This document shows positions 34,858 through 43,389 of a stretch of DNA of 64,000 bases, in pieces. The notes beneath the pieces were generated by a model. The model did no database searches. It saw nothing but the letters and a program-made list of their open reading frames with translations, and had not been told where the DNA came from. A program made the position numbers and the translations under genes. Each line of letters begins with the position of its first letter. Positions within the stretch are counted from its first letter, which is position 1. Source of the DNA: Roseibium litorale (GTDB lineage Bacteria; Pseudomonadota; Alphaproteobacteria; Rhizobiales; Stappiaceae); NCBI RefSeq assembly GCF_014842915.1, contig NZ_JACYXI010000008.1:202900-266899 (forward strand), read 5' to 3'.

Positions 34858-35030
34858 TGGCACCGCTCTGTTTTTGCCTAAATTGAAAGACATTTCACCA
34901 CCTTGCCGAAGCGCGAGAACGCGCTGATGGCGGCTGATGTGTTCACGTCTTCATGCTGTTTCGAAAAGTTCGGATTGACAGGTAAGCAGAGTATCCGCGC
35001 ATTCAAGGTCTATTGATAGGAGTTCTCGAG

Positions 35031-35486
35031 ATGAAGCGGCCAAAGACCTGGTTTCTCGTAACAGATGGGGCGAAGGCGCGCCTTGTTCGCGAAGTCATGC
35101 GAAATAGCGAAACAAATAACCGCCAGGAGGACATTGTTTTCGAGCGGGAACATGAGCGTCTCGGTGAGATCATGTCCGACCGGCCCGGCAGAAGCTTTTC
35201 CTCGCACGATAACCGGCGCTCCGCAATGGAGTATCACTCCGACCCAGTCCACGAGCAACAGGAGCGGCTTGCAGAGATGCTCGTCGACAAGTTGGAGGCC
35301 TTTCGTATCGAGCGTGCGTTCGATCACCTCGTGATCGTTGCCGAGCCCAGGATGTTAGGCATTTTGAGGAAAATTCTTCCGGAGACGCTGAAATCCGTCG
35401 TTTCACGCGAGGTGGCCAAGGATCTGACCAGCCTTCCCGAGGGCGAGCTGCAGGACGCATTGATGAAGTTAGCTCATGCCGGATGA
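35031..35486 (+). CDS. Host-attachment family protein
   Basis: A 151-residue protein of the host-attachment family first linked to root attachment in Agrobacterium. It starts KRPKTWFLVTDGAKARLVRE and has a conserved middle (FDHLVIVAEPRMLGILRK), then VSREVAKDLTSLPEGEL. The molecular role is not known; the domain resembles peptide-release-factor-like folds that may act on stalled ribosomes. The start at 35031 follows GGAG. The upstream FNR box suggests induction at low oxygen. Confidence 0.85.
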   Translation: MKRPKTWFLVTDGAKARLVREVMRNSETNNRQEDIVFEREHERLGEIMSDRPGRSFSSHDNRRSAMEYHSDPVHEQQERLAEMLVDKLEAFRIERAFDHLVIVAEPRMLGILRKILPETLKSVVSREVAKDLTSLPEGELQDALMKLAHAG

Positions 35487-35620
35487 CCTCGGCACTTGGA
35501 GGCAATTTATTGGCGAGCGCGAATACGTGAAGCGCAACGCGTCAAGCGAAGCGGTGGAAGATAATTTGAAGCAGGTCTTGTTCGGGAGAAGGGTCGAAGC
35601 GGCTCGTTTTCAATTTGATC

Positions 35621-35917
35621 CTACGCCGCTCCAGCCTTGGGGCGGCTCCGCGCGGAGAGCCGCGCTTTATATTCGCAGTTGGGATTTTCAGGCCATGCTT
35701 GTGCAGCAGGAGCACCTTCACAGCAGGTCTCGACGATCATTCCACACCTCATGCATCTGAAATGTGCATGTTCTTCTCTGACCGAACCGTTGCATATCGG
35801 ACATCTGTAACCGCCTTCGGAAGAACGCTGCGCTTCAGTTCCAGTCGAGGGGCCGTTGATCTTTGCCATAGCAAACAATGCATTGAGATCGCCTGTTCGC
35901 TCATTCACTCGAACCAA
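35621..35917 (-). CDS. Small zinc-ribbon-like protein
   Basis: A 98-codon frame beginning at a TTG with GAAGG upstream. It encodes YRCPICNGSVREEHAHFRC, then MRCGMIVETCCEGAPA: two CxxC pairs that could bind zinc or iron, with a third cysteine pair next to them. Met at 35869 is an alternative start. No known family can be named. It lies on the minus strand between the attachment protein and the EF-hand gene. Cysteine spacing makes a real gene likely, but start and function are open. Confidence 0.5.
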   Translation of the reverse strand: MVRVNERTGDLNALFAMAKINGPSTGTEAQRSSEGGYRCPICNGSVREEHAHFRCMRCGMIVETCCEGAPAAQAWPENPNCEYKARLSARSRPKAGAA

Positions 35918-35960
35918 GTGACCTTCGTTGGCTGCAGAAATTGCCGCCTAGGGTGTGGAC

Positions 35961-36458
35961 TCAGTACCAGTTGCGACGCCGGTGCTCCCAAGGAGATACA
36001 TTGCCGTCCCCATCCGCATCGGCGGACGCATGATGCGCCTTTGCTGCATCGAGGAATTCTCCTCTCGATACTGAGCCGTTTTTGTCGGTGTCCATTTCGC
36101 CGAACCTAGCGCTCTTGCGTTCCTGCATCTCCGCCTGTCTTGCTGGTTTCCAGCCTTGGCCGTATCCCATGCGGACGGTCATATATTCCTCTTTGGTAAG
36201 TTCACCGTCGTCATCGGCATCCATGGCCAGAAAGACATCCAGCGCGGCGCTTGCTGCCTCTTCGTCGCTGATTTGGCCGTCGTCATTCAGATCGATGACC
36301 GCAAACCTGCCACGGCCATTGGGGCCCATGCCCCCGCCCATCATGCCGGAACCCATACCCCAGTTCGCCCCCGGCACCTGACTGTTTGACTGGGCGGCCG
36401 ACTCCGATACGGACAGCGCCGTCACGAGAACCAAGGCAATGGAGAATTTGCTGTACAT
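35961..36458 (-). CDS. Periplasmic EF-hand protein
   Basis: A 165-residue protein with a signal peptide (to about residue 22, cleavage near SAA-QS) and a Gly/Met-rich linker (GMGSGMMGGGMG). It has four EF-hand loops: DLNDDGQISDEE, DADDDGELTKEE, DTDKNGSVSRGE and DADGDGNVSPWE. It should bind calcium in the periplasm. The ATG at 36458 is preferred over a TTG six bases earlier. An FNR box (36522-36535) has its centre about 70 bp before the ATG, giving a 29-nt leader for a class II promoter. Confidence 0.87.
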   Translation of the reverse strand: MYSKFSIALVLVTALSVSESAAQSNSQVPGANWGMGSGMMGGGMGPNGRGRFAVIDLNDDGQISDEEAASAALDVFLAMDADDDGELTKEEYMTVRMGYGQGWKPARQAEMQERKSARFGEMDTDKNGSVSRGEFLDAAKAHHASADADGDGNVSPWEHRRRNWY

Positions 36459-36773
36459 GATCAATCTCTAACGATGTATCTCATTTCTGACTGATCATTG
36501 TTTGAGTGCAAAAGGCCGTCGTTGATGAGCATCAATCAATTGATGTTTAAGCATGGCGTTTTGGTCTATTGGCAAGGTTTCCCAGGCGGGACCTGTGGCA
36601 CGAGCCAGGCGCGATGCAGCAGCCGTCAATTCTCCTGAGCTTCTCCCGAACAAGAAAAGATCGCAAAACGCCGCCAGATTGATGCCCGTCAACGATATTT
36701 GGGTTCCGGCCATTAAACTCCGCCAAGTTGTCCCCTCGGCCTGACAACCTAGGTCTCAGCAGGAGCATGACAG
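36459..36773. other. Gap between the EF-hand and phasin genes
   Basis: It contains an FNR box at 36522-36535. A 63-codon plus frame at 36553-36744 begins 17 bp after the box, too close for a promoter start, and has no family signature, so I do not call it. Confidence 0.5.
36522..36535. promoter_or_regulatory. FNR box, TTGATGAGCATCAA
   Basis: A perfect TTGAT-N4-ATCAA dyad, the textbook FNR site. The spacing to the EF-hand start fits a class II site. The divergent phasin gene (36774) may also respond. Confidence 0.8.
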
Positions 36774-37169
36774 ATGGTGAGCAAATCGACGAAGCGTCAT
36801 CCCGGTTTTGCCGAAAACTGGAACCCATTCACCTTGAGTGACGGCAATCCGCTTATGTTCATGGCGGGACTGCAGACCAAATGTGCAAAGGCGGCGCTCG
36901 AAAGCCAGATCGAGATGCTGGACTTCCTGAGGAACCGTCTGAGCAAGGACGTGGCTTTCCTCGATCAGATTTCTCAGAAACGGGAAACACCTGAAGTGTT
37001 TACCAGCGTCACCGAATTCGTGCAGGAAGCCATCGACGACTACTCGCAGGAAACCGTGAAAGTCGTCAGCATTGGATCGCGAATGGCTGTCGATGCGGTG
37101 AACCACGTCGAGAAAAAGTCTGCGGAACTCGCTGGCGATTTTAAATCGGCTGGTTCCGGTGCGGGCTGA
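36774..37169 (+). CDS. Phasin-like protein
   Basis: A 131-residue helical protein with phasin-family features: LMFMAGLQTKCAKAALESQIEMLDFLRNRL, given here only as the key LMFM..L...KA..E.QIEML pattern, followed by FLDQIS and a Ser/Ala-rich end. Phasins coat polyhydroxyalkanoate granules; some small ones act as stress chaperones. AGGAG precedes the ATG. It lies within the FNR island, so a role in carbon storage under oxygen limitation is plausible. Family assignment is moderate because phasins are variable. Confidence 0.7.
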   Translation: MVSKSTKRHPGFAENWNPFTLSDGNPLMFMAGLQTKCAKAALESQIEMLDFLRNRLSKDVAFLDQISQKRETPEVFTSVTEFVQEAIDDYSQETVKVVSIGSRMAVDAVNHVEKKSAELAGDFKSAGSGAG

Positions 37170-37714
37170 TCGAGAACAACAGTCCCGGAAGAGCTGAGGA
37201 AACGGACTTGACCCAGGCTGGACGCTAACGGGCTATTCCGGCAACGAACTTGTGTATTCCGATGACGATTCCGAAGGCTAGGAAGTTCGGAGAAGACCTG
37301 TAGGACGTGGCGGACAGGCTCCATCATGCTGCGTTAGCGTGCCTGACCTTGGGCATCTCGCCGATCAGTCGTTCAAGCCTGGAAGGACTGGGGGCTGCAT
37401 CTGGCGATTTCTCCCGGCACGCAGCAGCAGGTCCTGCAACCGACGTCGTCCAAGCCGCGCCGGTCCCTGATTATCCCACCCTGAATCATAAAGTATTATA
37501 TGCTCGACCTCTCCCCGGCCAACGCCCTTATCCGTTATCTTGTTGGATAGATAGGGTTCTACCGTGTTCTGCATGTCCTGAATCAATCCTAATTCGCCGG
37601 GATCGGCCGCTGCTCGACGCGTGGGGAGCCCGGGGAGGGGATTTCCTCACTATGCGGCGCACCTGGAGCCATGTGAGAATGAAATAGCACCAGCGTCACG
37701 CATTCCTTTTCGTT
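37170..37714. other. Gap with no recognised gene
   Basis: A plus frame at 37307-37687 has an unusual composition and no family pattern that I can defend. I looked for a RelE/ParE-type toxin here and did not find its core. Possibly decayed DNA. Confidence 0.4.
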
Positions 37715-38698
37715 TCATGGAATGAGTACGGCGGCCCCTCGAAAGTGGCCGGAGCGCAGGTCTTCCAGCGCCTCGTTCGCGCGCACAAGCGGATACCTTG
37801 TAATGCTGGTTTTGACTCCTGCCTGCGGGGCTATTTCCAAGAATTCGGCGGCATCCTGGCGCGTGAGATTGGCCACAGAAAGAAGCTGACGCTCTTCCCA
37901 CAGGATGCGGTAAGGGAAAGAGGGTATGTCGCTCATGTGAATACCGCCGCAAACCACACGGCCTCCCTTTTTGACCGACTTGAGGGCAAGCGGCACGAGG
38001 CCTCCGACAGGTGCGAACAGAATGGCCGCGTCAAGCCTATCCGGCGGCGCCTCATTGGAACCTCCCGCCCAGACCGCGCCGAGCGACCGCGCATGGTGCT
38101 GCGCTTCGTCATCGCCTGCTCGCGTAAAGGCATAAACCGACCGGCCTTGCCAGTTGAGAACTTGAATCAGAATATGCGCAGCAGCACCAAAGCCGAAAAG
38201 GCCAATTCTGGTGCCGTCGCCGGCCATTTTTAACGATCTCCAGCCGATCAGGCCGGCACACATCAGGGGCGCGGCGGCCGCGGGATCGTTGAAGCCGTTC
38301 ATCGGAAACGCAAATTCTGCATCCGCAATCACATGCGACGCAAATCCGCCATCGCGGGTGTAGCCGGTAAATTGGGGTTCATCGCAGAGGTTTTCTCTTC
38401 CTTCGATACAGAATTCGCAATATCCGCAAGTGTGACCCAACCAGGGTATGCCGACGCGTTGCCCGCGTTCGAGCCGCGTGACGGTCTCGCCCACGGCTGC
38501 AACACGGCCGATGATTTCATGTCCGGGAATGACCGGCAGCTTGGCCTTCGGCAAATCTCCGTCAACGACGTGCAGGTCCGTCCGGCAAACCGCGCATGCC
38601 TCGACTTCAACACAGATCTGGCCGGGACCAGGTTCCGGATCCGGGCGCTCTTCGAGAACCAGCGGGGTTCGAGGAAACTTGAGTACCATTGCCTTCAT
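37715..38698 (-). CDS. Zinc-dependent alcohol dehydrogenase family protein
   Basis: A 327-residue medium-chain dehydrogenase. Catalytic zinc ligands are Cys38 and His60-Glu61 (GHEIIG). Structural zinc cysteines are C91, C94, C97 and C105. A Rossmann motif GLFGFGAAAH follows near 173. This class reduces aldehydes or oxidises alcohols with NAD(P). The start at 38698 is chosen to match the family length; a longer frame runs through the promoter. An FNR box at 38847-38860 lies 150 bp upstream. A fermentative role at low oxygen is inferred. Confidence 0.9.
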   Translation of the reverse strand: MKAMVLKFPRTPLVLEERPDPEPGPGQICVEVEACAVCRTDLHVVDGDLPKAKLPVIPGHEIIGRVAAVGETVTRLERGQRVGIPWLGHTCGYCEFCIEGRENLCDEPQFTGYTRDGGFASHVIADAEFAFPMNGFNDPAAAAPLMCAGLIGWRSLKMAGDGTRIGLFGFGAAAHILIQVLNWQGRSVYAFTRAGDDEAQHHARSLGAVWAGGSNEAPPDRLDAAILFAPVGGLVPLALKSVKKGGRVVCGGIHMSDIPSFPYRILWEERQLLSVANLTRQDAAEFLEIAPQAGVKTSITRYPLVRANEALEDLRSGHFRGAAVLIP

Positions 38699-38846
38699 GA
38701 GCAGCCGTCCCGAGTTCTGGAGAAGTTGAAGCGATCTTCGGTGCATCAGCAGTTGAGGGAAAGCACACGCCACATGCGATTTGCCATTCTCGCCTGGATT
38801 TACGCCGAAAGCTTCGAAATCATTTCCTCGACTGTCATTTGTCGCG

Positions 38847-38860
38847 TTGACGGGCGTCAA
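38847..38860. promoter_or_regulatory. FNR box, TTGACGGGCGTCAA
   Basis: A perfect dyad TTGAC-N4-GTCAA between the divergent alcohol dehydrogenase gene and the small protein gene at 38933. Distance fits the plus-strand gene best (start of transcription near 38895, 38-nt leader). Confidence 0.75.
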
Positions 38861-38932
38861 TGACAGTGCAGCAAGCCCTTATCATCATGGCTTGAAGAGG
38901 GAGGCGCGGGGTGATGGTGAGGAGAACCCAAG

Positions 38933-39220
38933 ATGGCAAACAAGGCGGCAGAAAATCTTGATCCGGGAACGGAAGCCGTGAAGGACCCGTGGTGGCCAGA
39001 TTTTCGGGTGAAATCGGTCGAGAGTTCCGTCTGGCAGATCGCTGTAATTTCCAGAAAGGGATTCGAGTGGGCCAGGTCGAAGGCCAGCTTTGAACTTTCA
39101 AGTGGCCGGAGCGAGGTGACGACAACTGACCTTACAAGTCTCAATCACCTTATCAGTAACGCACGCGATAACGGTTTGAGGGTTGAATATGTCGGCCCAT
39201 TTCAGGTTTTCAGGCTGTGA
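38933..39220 (+). CDS. Small protein of unknown function in the FNR island
   Basis: A 95-residue soluble protein with no signal or membrane segment. GAGGAG lies 12 bases before the ATG. It contains the words WWPDFRVKSVESSVWQIA and SLNHLISNARDNGLRVEYVG. I do not recognise the family. The promoter geometry to the FNR box at 38847-38860 is good, so it is probably induced at low oxygen. No neighbour is close enough to form an operon with it. Confidence 0.7.
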   Translation: MANKAAENLDPGTEAVKDPWWPDFRVKSVESSVWQIAVISRKGFEWARSKASFELSSGRSEVTTTDLTSLNHLISNARDNGLRVEYVGPFQVFRL

Positions 39221-39245
39221 TTGCCGGATTTGAAAGACCGGACCA

Positions 39246-39911
39246 TTAGGCTGTACCACTGCGAGCAGACGAGGATCGGAGGTCTTCCAGTTGAGCGATA
39301 ACATCGTCATCGCTCAACTGGGTGAAATCATCGTAGAAATTGCCGATTGCACCGAAAACAACCGGTTCATCGATACAGATGACCTCATCAGCGAGCAGAC
39401 GCAGTTCGCTAGCGGTATCGGCAGGCGCTACCGGTATGGCCACCACGATACGGCCCGGCTCTCGTTTCCTCAGTCCCTTGATTGCAGCCTTCATGGTTGC
39501 TCCGGTTGCCACTCCGTCATCAACGATGATGACGGTCTTGCCCGCGACATTCATTGGCAACCGTCCGGCGAGATAGATCCGGCGCCGCCGGTCGATCTCC
39601 GCGAGTTCCTTTTCGCAAACGGCGTTGAACTTCGTACCTGGGATCCATTCTTGCCGAATGACGTTTTCATTGCGCACGACGATTGGCGGCGAACCCTCCA
39701 GAATCGCGCCCATCGCCAGTTCCGGCTGTGAAGGGACACCTAGCTTTCGAACCAGCAGAAGGTCCAACGGTGCACCCAGATACCGGGCGATCTCGCAAGC
39801 GATGGGAACACCTCCGCGCGGTAATGCCAGCACAACGGCGTCTTTGCCGCGATAGGCGTTCAGTGCCCTTGCGAGCAGTCTTCCCGCCTCGGTGCGGTTC
39901 CGGAAAATCAT
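39246..39911 (-). CDS. Phosphoribosyltransferase family protein
   Basis: A 221-residue type I phosphoribosyltransferase fold. The PRPP loop VIIVDDGVATGATM is at 127-140. The hood and N-terminal segments read LALPRGGVPIACEIA (28-42) and LLLVRKLGVPSQPELAMGAI. These match the stand-alone PRTase-like proteins found near stress genes, whose base substrate is unknown. The start at 39911 overlaps the flavodoxin stop at 39908 (ATGA), so the two are coupled; a longer frame to 39965 is less likely. It could use PRPP made by the nearby PRPP synthetase-like protein. Confidence 0.88.
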   Translation of the reverse strand: MIFRNRTEAGRLLARALNAYRGKDAVVLALPRGGVPIACEIARYLGAPLDLLLVRKLGVPSQPELAMGAILEGSPPIVVRNENVIRQEWIPGTKFNAVCEKELAEIDRRRRIYLAGRLPMNVAGKTVIIVDDGVATGATMKAAIKGLRKREPGRIVVAIPVAPADTASELRLLADEVICIDEPVVFGAIGNFYDDFTQLSDDDVIAQLEDLRSSSARSGTA

Positions 39912-40426
39912 GAGCCAGTCTCCGCGGTTATATAGTCCCTCAGAACCTCCGTGGTGGCTGAGCATCGAACCTTGACGGTGTTGACAAAGGCACTTGTTTT
40001 CGAGACATGGCCGCCCGACTTGAGGTCTGTCTCGGTGATCTCAAGGGTTGCCAGCGGAGATTTGCCACACTGGCGCTCCATTTGGCGGAACATATTCCGG
40101 GCTCCCCAGCCACCTTCCGTGCAGAAGAAAGCGATCTCGTGGAATTTATCTGCATTCGCTGCGATATAGCTGCGCATCGCGGGGGGCAGACAACCAACCC
40201 AGACCGGTGTTCCTAAAATGACGAGGTCATAAGTTTCGGGATCGCTGATGACAGGCTTCAGCTGCACCTTGTGTCTTAGGACCGCTCCAAGGCCTGCGGC
40301 CAGATAACCTCGCCACCGCCGTTCCACCAGCTGTTCCAGGTCCCCCTCAAGCCCGGTGGCAATCGCCCTTGCGACCCCGTACGTATGTCCGGTTCTTGAA
40401 TAGAAGACGATCAGACACTTGGCCAT
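39908..40426 (-). CDS. Flavodoxin-family protein
   Basis: A 172-residue flavodoxin-like protein. The FMN phosphate loop is YSRTGHTY at 9-16, followed by LVILGTPVWVGCLPPAM near 70-86 and FFCTEGGWGARNMF near 100. These are the FMN-binding loops. It is an electron carrier or a small quinone/porphyrinogen reductase-like enzyme. It is the first gene of a two-gene unit with the phosphoribosyltransferase. No FNR box was found upstream. Confidence 0.88.
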   Translation of the reverse strand: MAKCLIVFYSRTGHTYGVARAIATGLEGDLEQLVERRWRGYLAAGLGAVLRHKVQLKPVISDPETYDLVILGTPVWVGCLPPAMRSYIAANADKFHEIAFFCTEGGWGARNMFRQMERQCGKSPLATLEITETDLKSGGHVSKTSAFVNTVKVRCSATTEVLRDYITAETGS

Positions 40427-40607
40427 GATGCCGGTCCCTTCTGTCCGTGTTCGGATGACAACTCAAAGAAGAGATTCCACCTGACTGAGGTAAGCCCTTA
40501 AGCAGCAGAGACCTTTCCGGTTCGATGAACAGGCAGCCCGCCGGCCGGGGAGCAGACTGCCAGACGACACTGCACGATGACGAGTAGCGGCTCCCGAAAA
40601 GGTCCGC

Positions 40608-41144
40608 TCATTCCGCCTTGATGCCGATCTTCTTTTCCTGGCTTCGGGCTTCTTTCGTTTTCGGCAGGGTGACAGTCAGAACACCTTTCGCGAATTTCGC
40701 ATCGATCTTGTCGGTGTCGATACCGGCTGGTAGGGCGAAGCTGCGGTGGAACGAGCCATAGCGGCGCTCGGAAAGGTAATATTCCTTTTCGCGCTCTTCC
40801 TTTTCCTCGCTCTTTTCGCCCTTGATCGTCAGCGAACCGTTCGACAGTTTGATTTCGATGTCTTTTTCTTCCATGCCGGGCAATTCCGCACTGATCTCGT
40901 AGCCTTTTTCCTTTTCGACAAGGTCCATCGCCGGTGCAAAGTTCCACGCGTCCTGGCGTGGCCAGTCGAATTCCATGTCAAACAACGAGGGACGTGCGGT
41001 CCGCCGCCAGCCAAACGGGTGGAAATTGTCGAACAGACGGTCGATCTCACGATGGAGGTTTTCAAATGGAGACCAGCCGGTCTTAGGAGCAGGTGCGGTC
41101 TTTTCCTCGGTCTTCACCGGCAATTTGGTGGCTGCTTCGGCCAT
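40608..41144 (-). CDS. Hsp20 / alpha-crystallin family small heat-shock protein
   Basis: A 178-residue Hsp20 chaperone. The alpha-crystallin domain runs from about 70 to 160 (AMDLVEKEKGYEISAELPGM, EIKLSNGSLTIKGEK, then GSFHRSFALPAGID and ANFAKGVLTVTLPK-like segment FAKGVLTVTLPK). The C-terminus AEE-free end KKIGIKAE carries the I-x-I tail that holds oligomers. AGGAG precedes the ATG at 41144. An FNR box lies about 230 bp upstream, shared with the PRPP synthetase-like gene. It prevents protein aggregation. Confidence 0.93.
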   Translation of the reverse strand: MAEAATKLPVKTEEKTAPAPKTGWSPFENLHREIDRLFDNFHPFGWRRTARPSLFDMEFDWPRQDAWNFAPAMDLVEKEKGYEISAELPGMEEKDIEIKLSNGSLTIKGEKSEEKEEREKEYYLSERRYGSFHRSFALPAGIDTDKIDAKFAKGVLTVTLPKTKEARSQEKKIGIKAE

Positions 41145-41370
41145 GGCTTTCACTCCTGGTTGATTGACGAACTGATACAGGTTGATGGCTGCAGTGCCCG
41201 CCGCTGATATCAGGCGCGGCCGGTCCGGGCATTCTCCGCAAGGCCGACCGCCTCATCCGGGAGCTGAGCCGAAAGACTGGCAAGCCGGCAAAAGACTGGC
41301 ATGCCGGCAGGAGATCGGCAGATGCGTCCCGTAGAGAGTTCCATGAAAGCCGGTTCTTCTGGCGCTATCA

Positions 41371-41384
41371 TTGACGGCCATCAA
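41371..41384. promoter_or_regulatory. FNR box, TTGACGGCCATCAA
   Basis: TTGAC-GGCC-ATCAA fits the consensus. The centre is 40-41 bp before the ATG of the PRPP synthetase-like gene at 41418. A class II site would place the transcript start at the start codon, so that mRNA may be leaderless or nearly so. Confidence 0.75.
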
Positions 41385-41417
41385 TCCAAAAGCTTCGAAA
41401 GCTGCTAATCAGGTGTC

Positions 41418-42398
41418 ATGCGTATCTTTGCCATGCACGGTTCAGAACTACTCGGGAAATCCGTCGCCAACGCTTCGGAAGCCGATCTTGCGGCTCACGA
41501 AGAACGGGAGTTCACCGGCGGCGAGCATAAGGCGCGCCCGCTCGTCAGCGTGCGAGGCGAGGCCGTTTATGTGATCCACAGTCTCAATGGAACGCCTGCG
41601 TCCTCCGTGAACGACAAACTGTGCCGGCTTCTGTTCTTCATTGCCGCCTGCCGTCAGAATGGTGCCAAGCACGTGACGGCGATCGTTCCCTATCTCGCCT
41701 ATTCACGAAAGGACCGGCAGACCAAGGCGCGCGATCCTGTCACCACGCGCTATATCGCAACCCTGTTCGAGGCGGTCGGAACCGATCGCGTAATCACGCT
41801 CGATGTGCATAATGTTGCCGCCTTCCAGAACGCATTCCGTTGCGAGACCGTTCACCTGAGCGCGAAGCGGCTCTTTTGCCGAGCGATAGGACAGGCCGCC
41901 GGAGCCTCACAGGTGACAGTGTTTTCGCCCGACGGCGGTGGCATCAAGCGAGCGCAGCTTGTCAGGGAGCTTTTCGAAGCAGAAACGGGCGCGTCCGCCG
42001 GGTTCGGTTTCATGGAAAAGCGTCGCAGCCGCGGTAAGGTGTCCGGTGATCTCTTCGCGGGCGACGTCGAGGGACATGCGGTTTTCATTGTCGACGACAT
42101 GATCGAGTCGGGTGGAACAATGCTCCGGGCCGCAGAAGCCTGCCGAGACCGTGGCGCACGCTCTGTTCACGTCATCGCAACGCATGGTCTGTTGGGTCCG
42201 GGTTCGCAGAACCTCCTTCAAAGCTCTCTGCTCACTGGCATCGTCCTGACAGACAGTGTCTCGTGCGCAGGCGAAACCGCGCGAGCTTATCCTGATGCCG
42301 CAATCAGTATCCTGCCCGTCGGTCCCCTGATCGCAGATGCCGTCAGACTTCTTGATGCGGGCGAGCCGATCTCTTCGCTTCTGGGCATGGAAGACTAA
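41418..42398 (+). CDS. prs: Ribose-phosphate pyrophosphokinase (PRPP synthetase-like)
   Basis: A 326-residue protein of the Prs family. The ATP-loop segment PYLAYSRKDR (91-100) differs from the usual R-Q-D-R by Lys98. DVHN at 129-132 holds the catalytic His131. The PRPP/ribose-phosphate loop VDDMIESGGT is at 225-234. It makes PRPP from ribose 5-phosphate and ATP. It lies in the stress island next to a phosphoribosyltransferase, so it may be a paralogue for special conditions. The ATG is very close to the FNR promoter start. Its 3' end overlaps the kinase gene on the other strand by 56 bp. Confidence 0.9.
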   Translation: MRIFAMHGSELLGKSVANASEADLAAHEEREFTGGEHKARPLVSVRGEAVYVIHSLNGTPASSVNDKLCRLLFFIAACRQNGAKHVTAIVPYLAYSRKDRQTKARDPVTTRYIATLFEAVGTDRVITLDVHNVAAFQNAFRCETVHLSAKRLFCRAIGQAAGASQVTVFSPDGGGIKRAQLVRELFEAETGASAGFGFMEKRRSRGKVSGDLFAGDVEGHAVFIVDDMIESGGTMLRAAEACRDRGARSVHVIATHGLLGPGSQNLLQSSLLTGIVLTDSVSCAGETARAYPDAAISILPVGPLIADAVRLLDAGEPISSLLGMED

Positions 42399-43386
42399 AG
42401 CTCTCCCGTTCGGCGAATGCCAGATAGCGCTTTGCATTCGGTATCCAGACCTGCTGATGACGCACCGGGCTTTCCGCCAGATGCAACAGACTGATACGGG
42501 CACGCAGCAGTGCGCGGAACACACCGTAAAGAGCCTGCAGCTCAATTGATGGCGGATGACCGAGCTTACCGGACAAGCGCCGCAGGAGAAAGGGCCGCAC
42601 CCAGCCCGCGCCGAGGATGCCGCACTCCAGTCCCAGGTAGTTGACCTCATCATAGGGGTCGATAATACGCATTGAGCGATTGAACTCCAGGCAGTCGATG
42701 ATCTGCAGCGGCCGCGCAAGAAAGACATGTTCGGGCCTAAGGTCGCCGTGCCCTTCTACCAGGAACCCATTTCTGCCCCGCCTTTCTATCTCCCGCCTTA
42801 GGATCGGCCACGCCAACGTCAGGCGGTCAAGCGGCCCGTGCACATGGGATGCCAGGCCAAAAGCCGGCTGCAGCAGGATCTTGCGGTTCTCGTTATGCTC
42901 CTTTTCCAGGTGAGCGAGATACTCGGCAGAAGACACGGTGCCGTCCGCTCCGATGGCATAAAACTCACACAAGATATCCGCTAGATGCCCGGCTTCACGG
43001 CGTGTCAACCGATCGCCGAGAATACGGCGTTCCAGAGAGCTCTCCTCGGGAAGACGGTTCATGACGACGAGCCAGTCGACTATGCGGCCCGTTCCGTCCA
43101 GAGCCAGCTGGCCGAGGGCATTGGCGCGCAGGGCTTGTATTCGCTTGTAGGTATTCGCCGCGAGCCTGCGGTTGAGCTGAAGCTCCTCCCCGCAGATCTG
43201 GTACCGTTTTTTCAGGGTGCTAAAGTCAAGAAACGGGTATCTGACCGGCTTTTTCAGCTTATAGACCTCGGTGTCCGTCAAGAACACCCAGGCCATATGC
43301 GTTTCCACCGCTTCGACAGACCGGGTCTTTCCGCGATAAGCGTCTACCGTGGAGAGGAATGCGACTTTTCTCTCCAGCGAAACCAT
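42343..43386 (-). CDS. COG2187-type kinase-like protein (aminoglycoside phosphotransferase fold)
   Basis: A 347-residue protein. The N-terminal part (VFLTDTEVYKLKKPVRYPFLDF) has the conserved Lys pair of a nucleotide-binding site. HGDLRPEHVFL (near 220) and IDCLEFN (near 237) correspond to the catalytic and metal-binding loops of the phosphotransferase fold. In related proteins this unit is joined to a second kinase domain; here it stands alone. It follows the universal stress protein gene by 3 bp in one operon. The substrate is unknown. Confidence 0.82.
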   Translation of the reverse strand: MVSLERKVAFLSTVDAYRGKTRSVEAVETHMAWVFLTDTEVYKLKKPVRYPFLDFSTLKKRYQICGEELQLNRRLAANTYKRIQALRANALGQLALDGTGRIVDWLVVMNRLPEESSLERRILGDRLTRREAGHLADILCEFYAIGADGTVSSAEYLAHLEKEHNENRKILLQPAFGLASHVHGPLDRLTLAWPILRREIERRGRNGFLVEGHGDLRPEHVFLARPLQIIDCLEFNRSMRIIDPYDEVNYLGLECGILGAGWVRPFLLRRLSGKLGHPPSIELQALYGVFRALLRARISLLHLAESPVRHQQVWIPNAKRYLAFAERESFSLPCPEAKRSARPHQEV

Positions 43387-43389
43387 GGA

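Larger units (their letters stand above)
34526..35030. other. Divergent regulatory gap with two FNR boxes
   Basis: No convincing gene. Short minus frames at 34571-34774 and 34675-34893 lack ribosome sites, and the boxes lie inside them. The gap carries FNR-like boxes at 34700-34713 and 34844-34857, one for each divergent unit by distance: about 140 bp of leader to each start codon if transcription begins 41 bp from the box centre. Confidence 0.6.

Noticed and set aside
36553..36744. 63-codon frame after an FNR box
   Set aside because: Starts too close to the box and has no family match or ribosome site.
37307..37687. Possible RelE/ParE-like toxin
   Set aside because: Composition and order do not match the toxin core; no antitoxin gene next to it.
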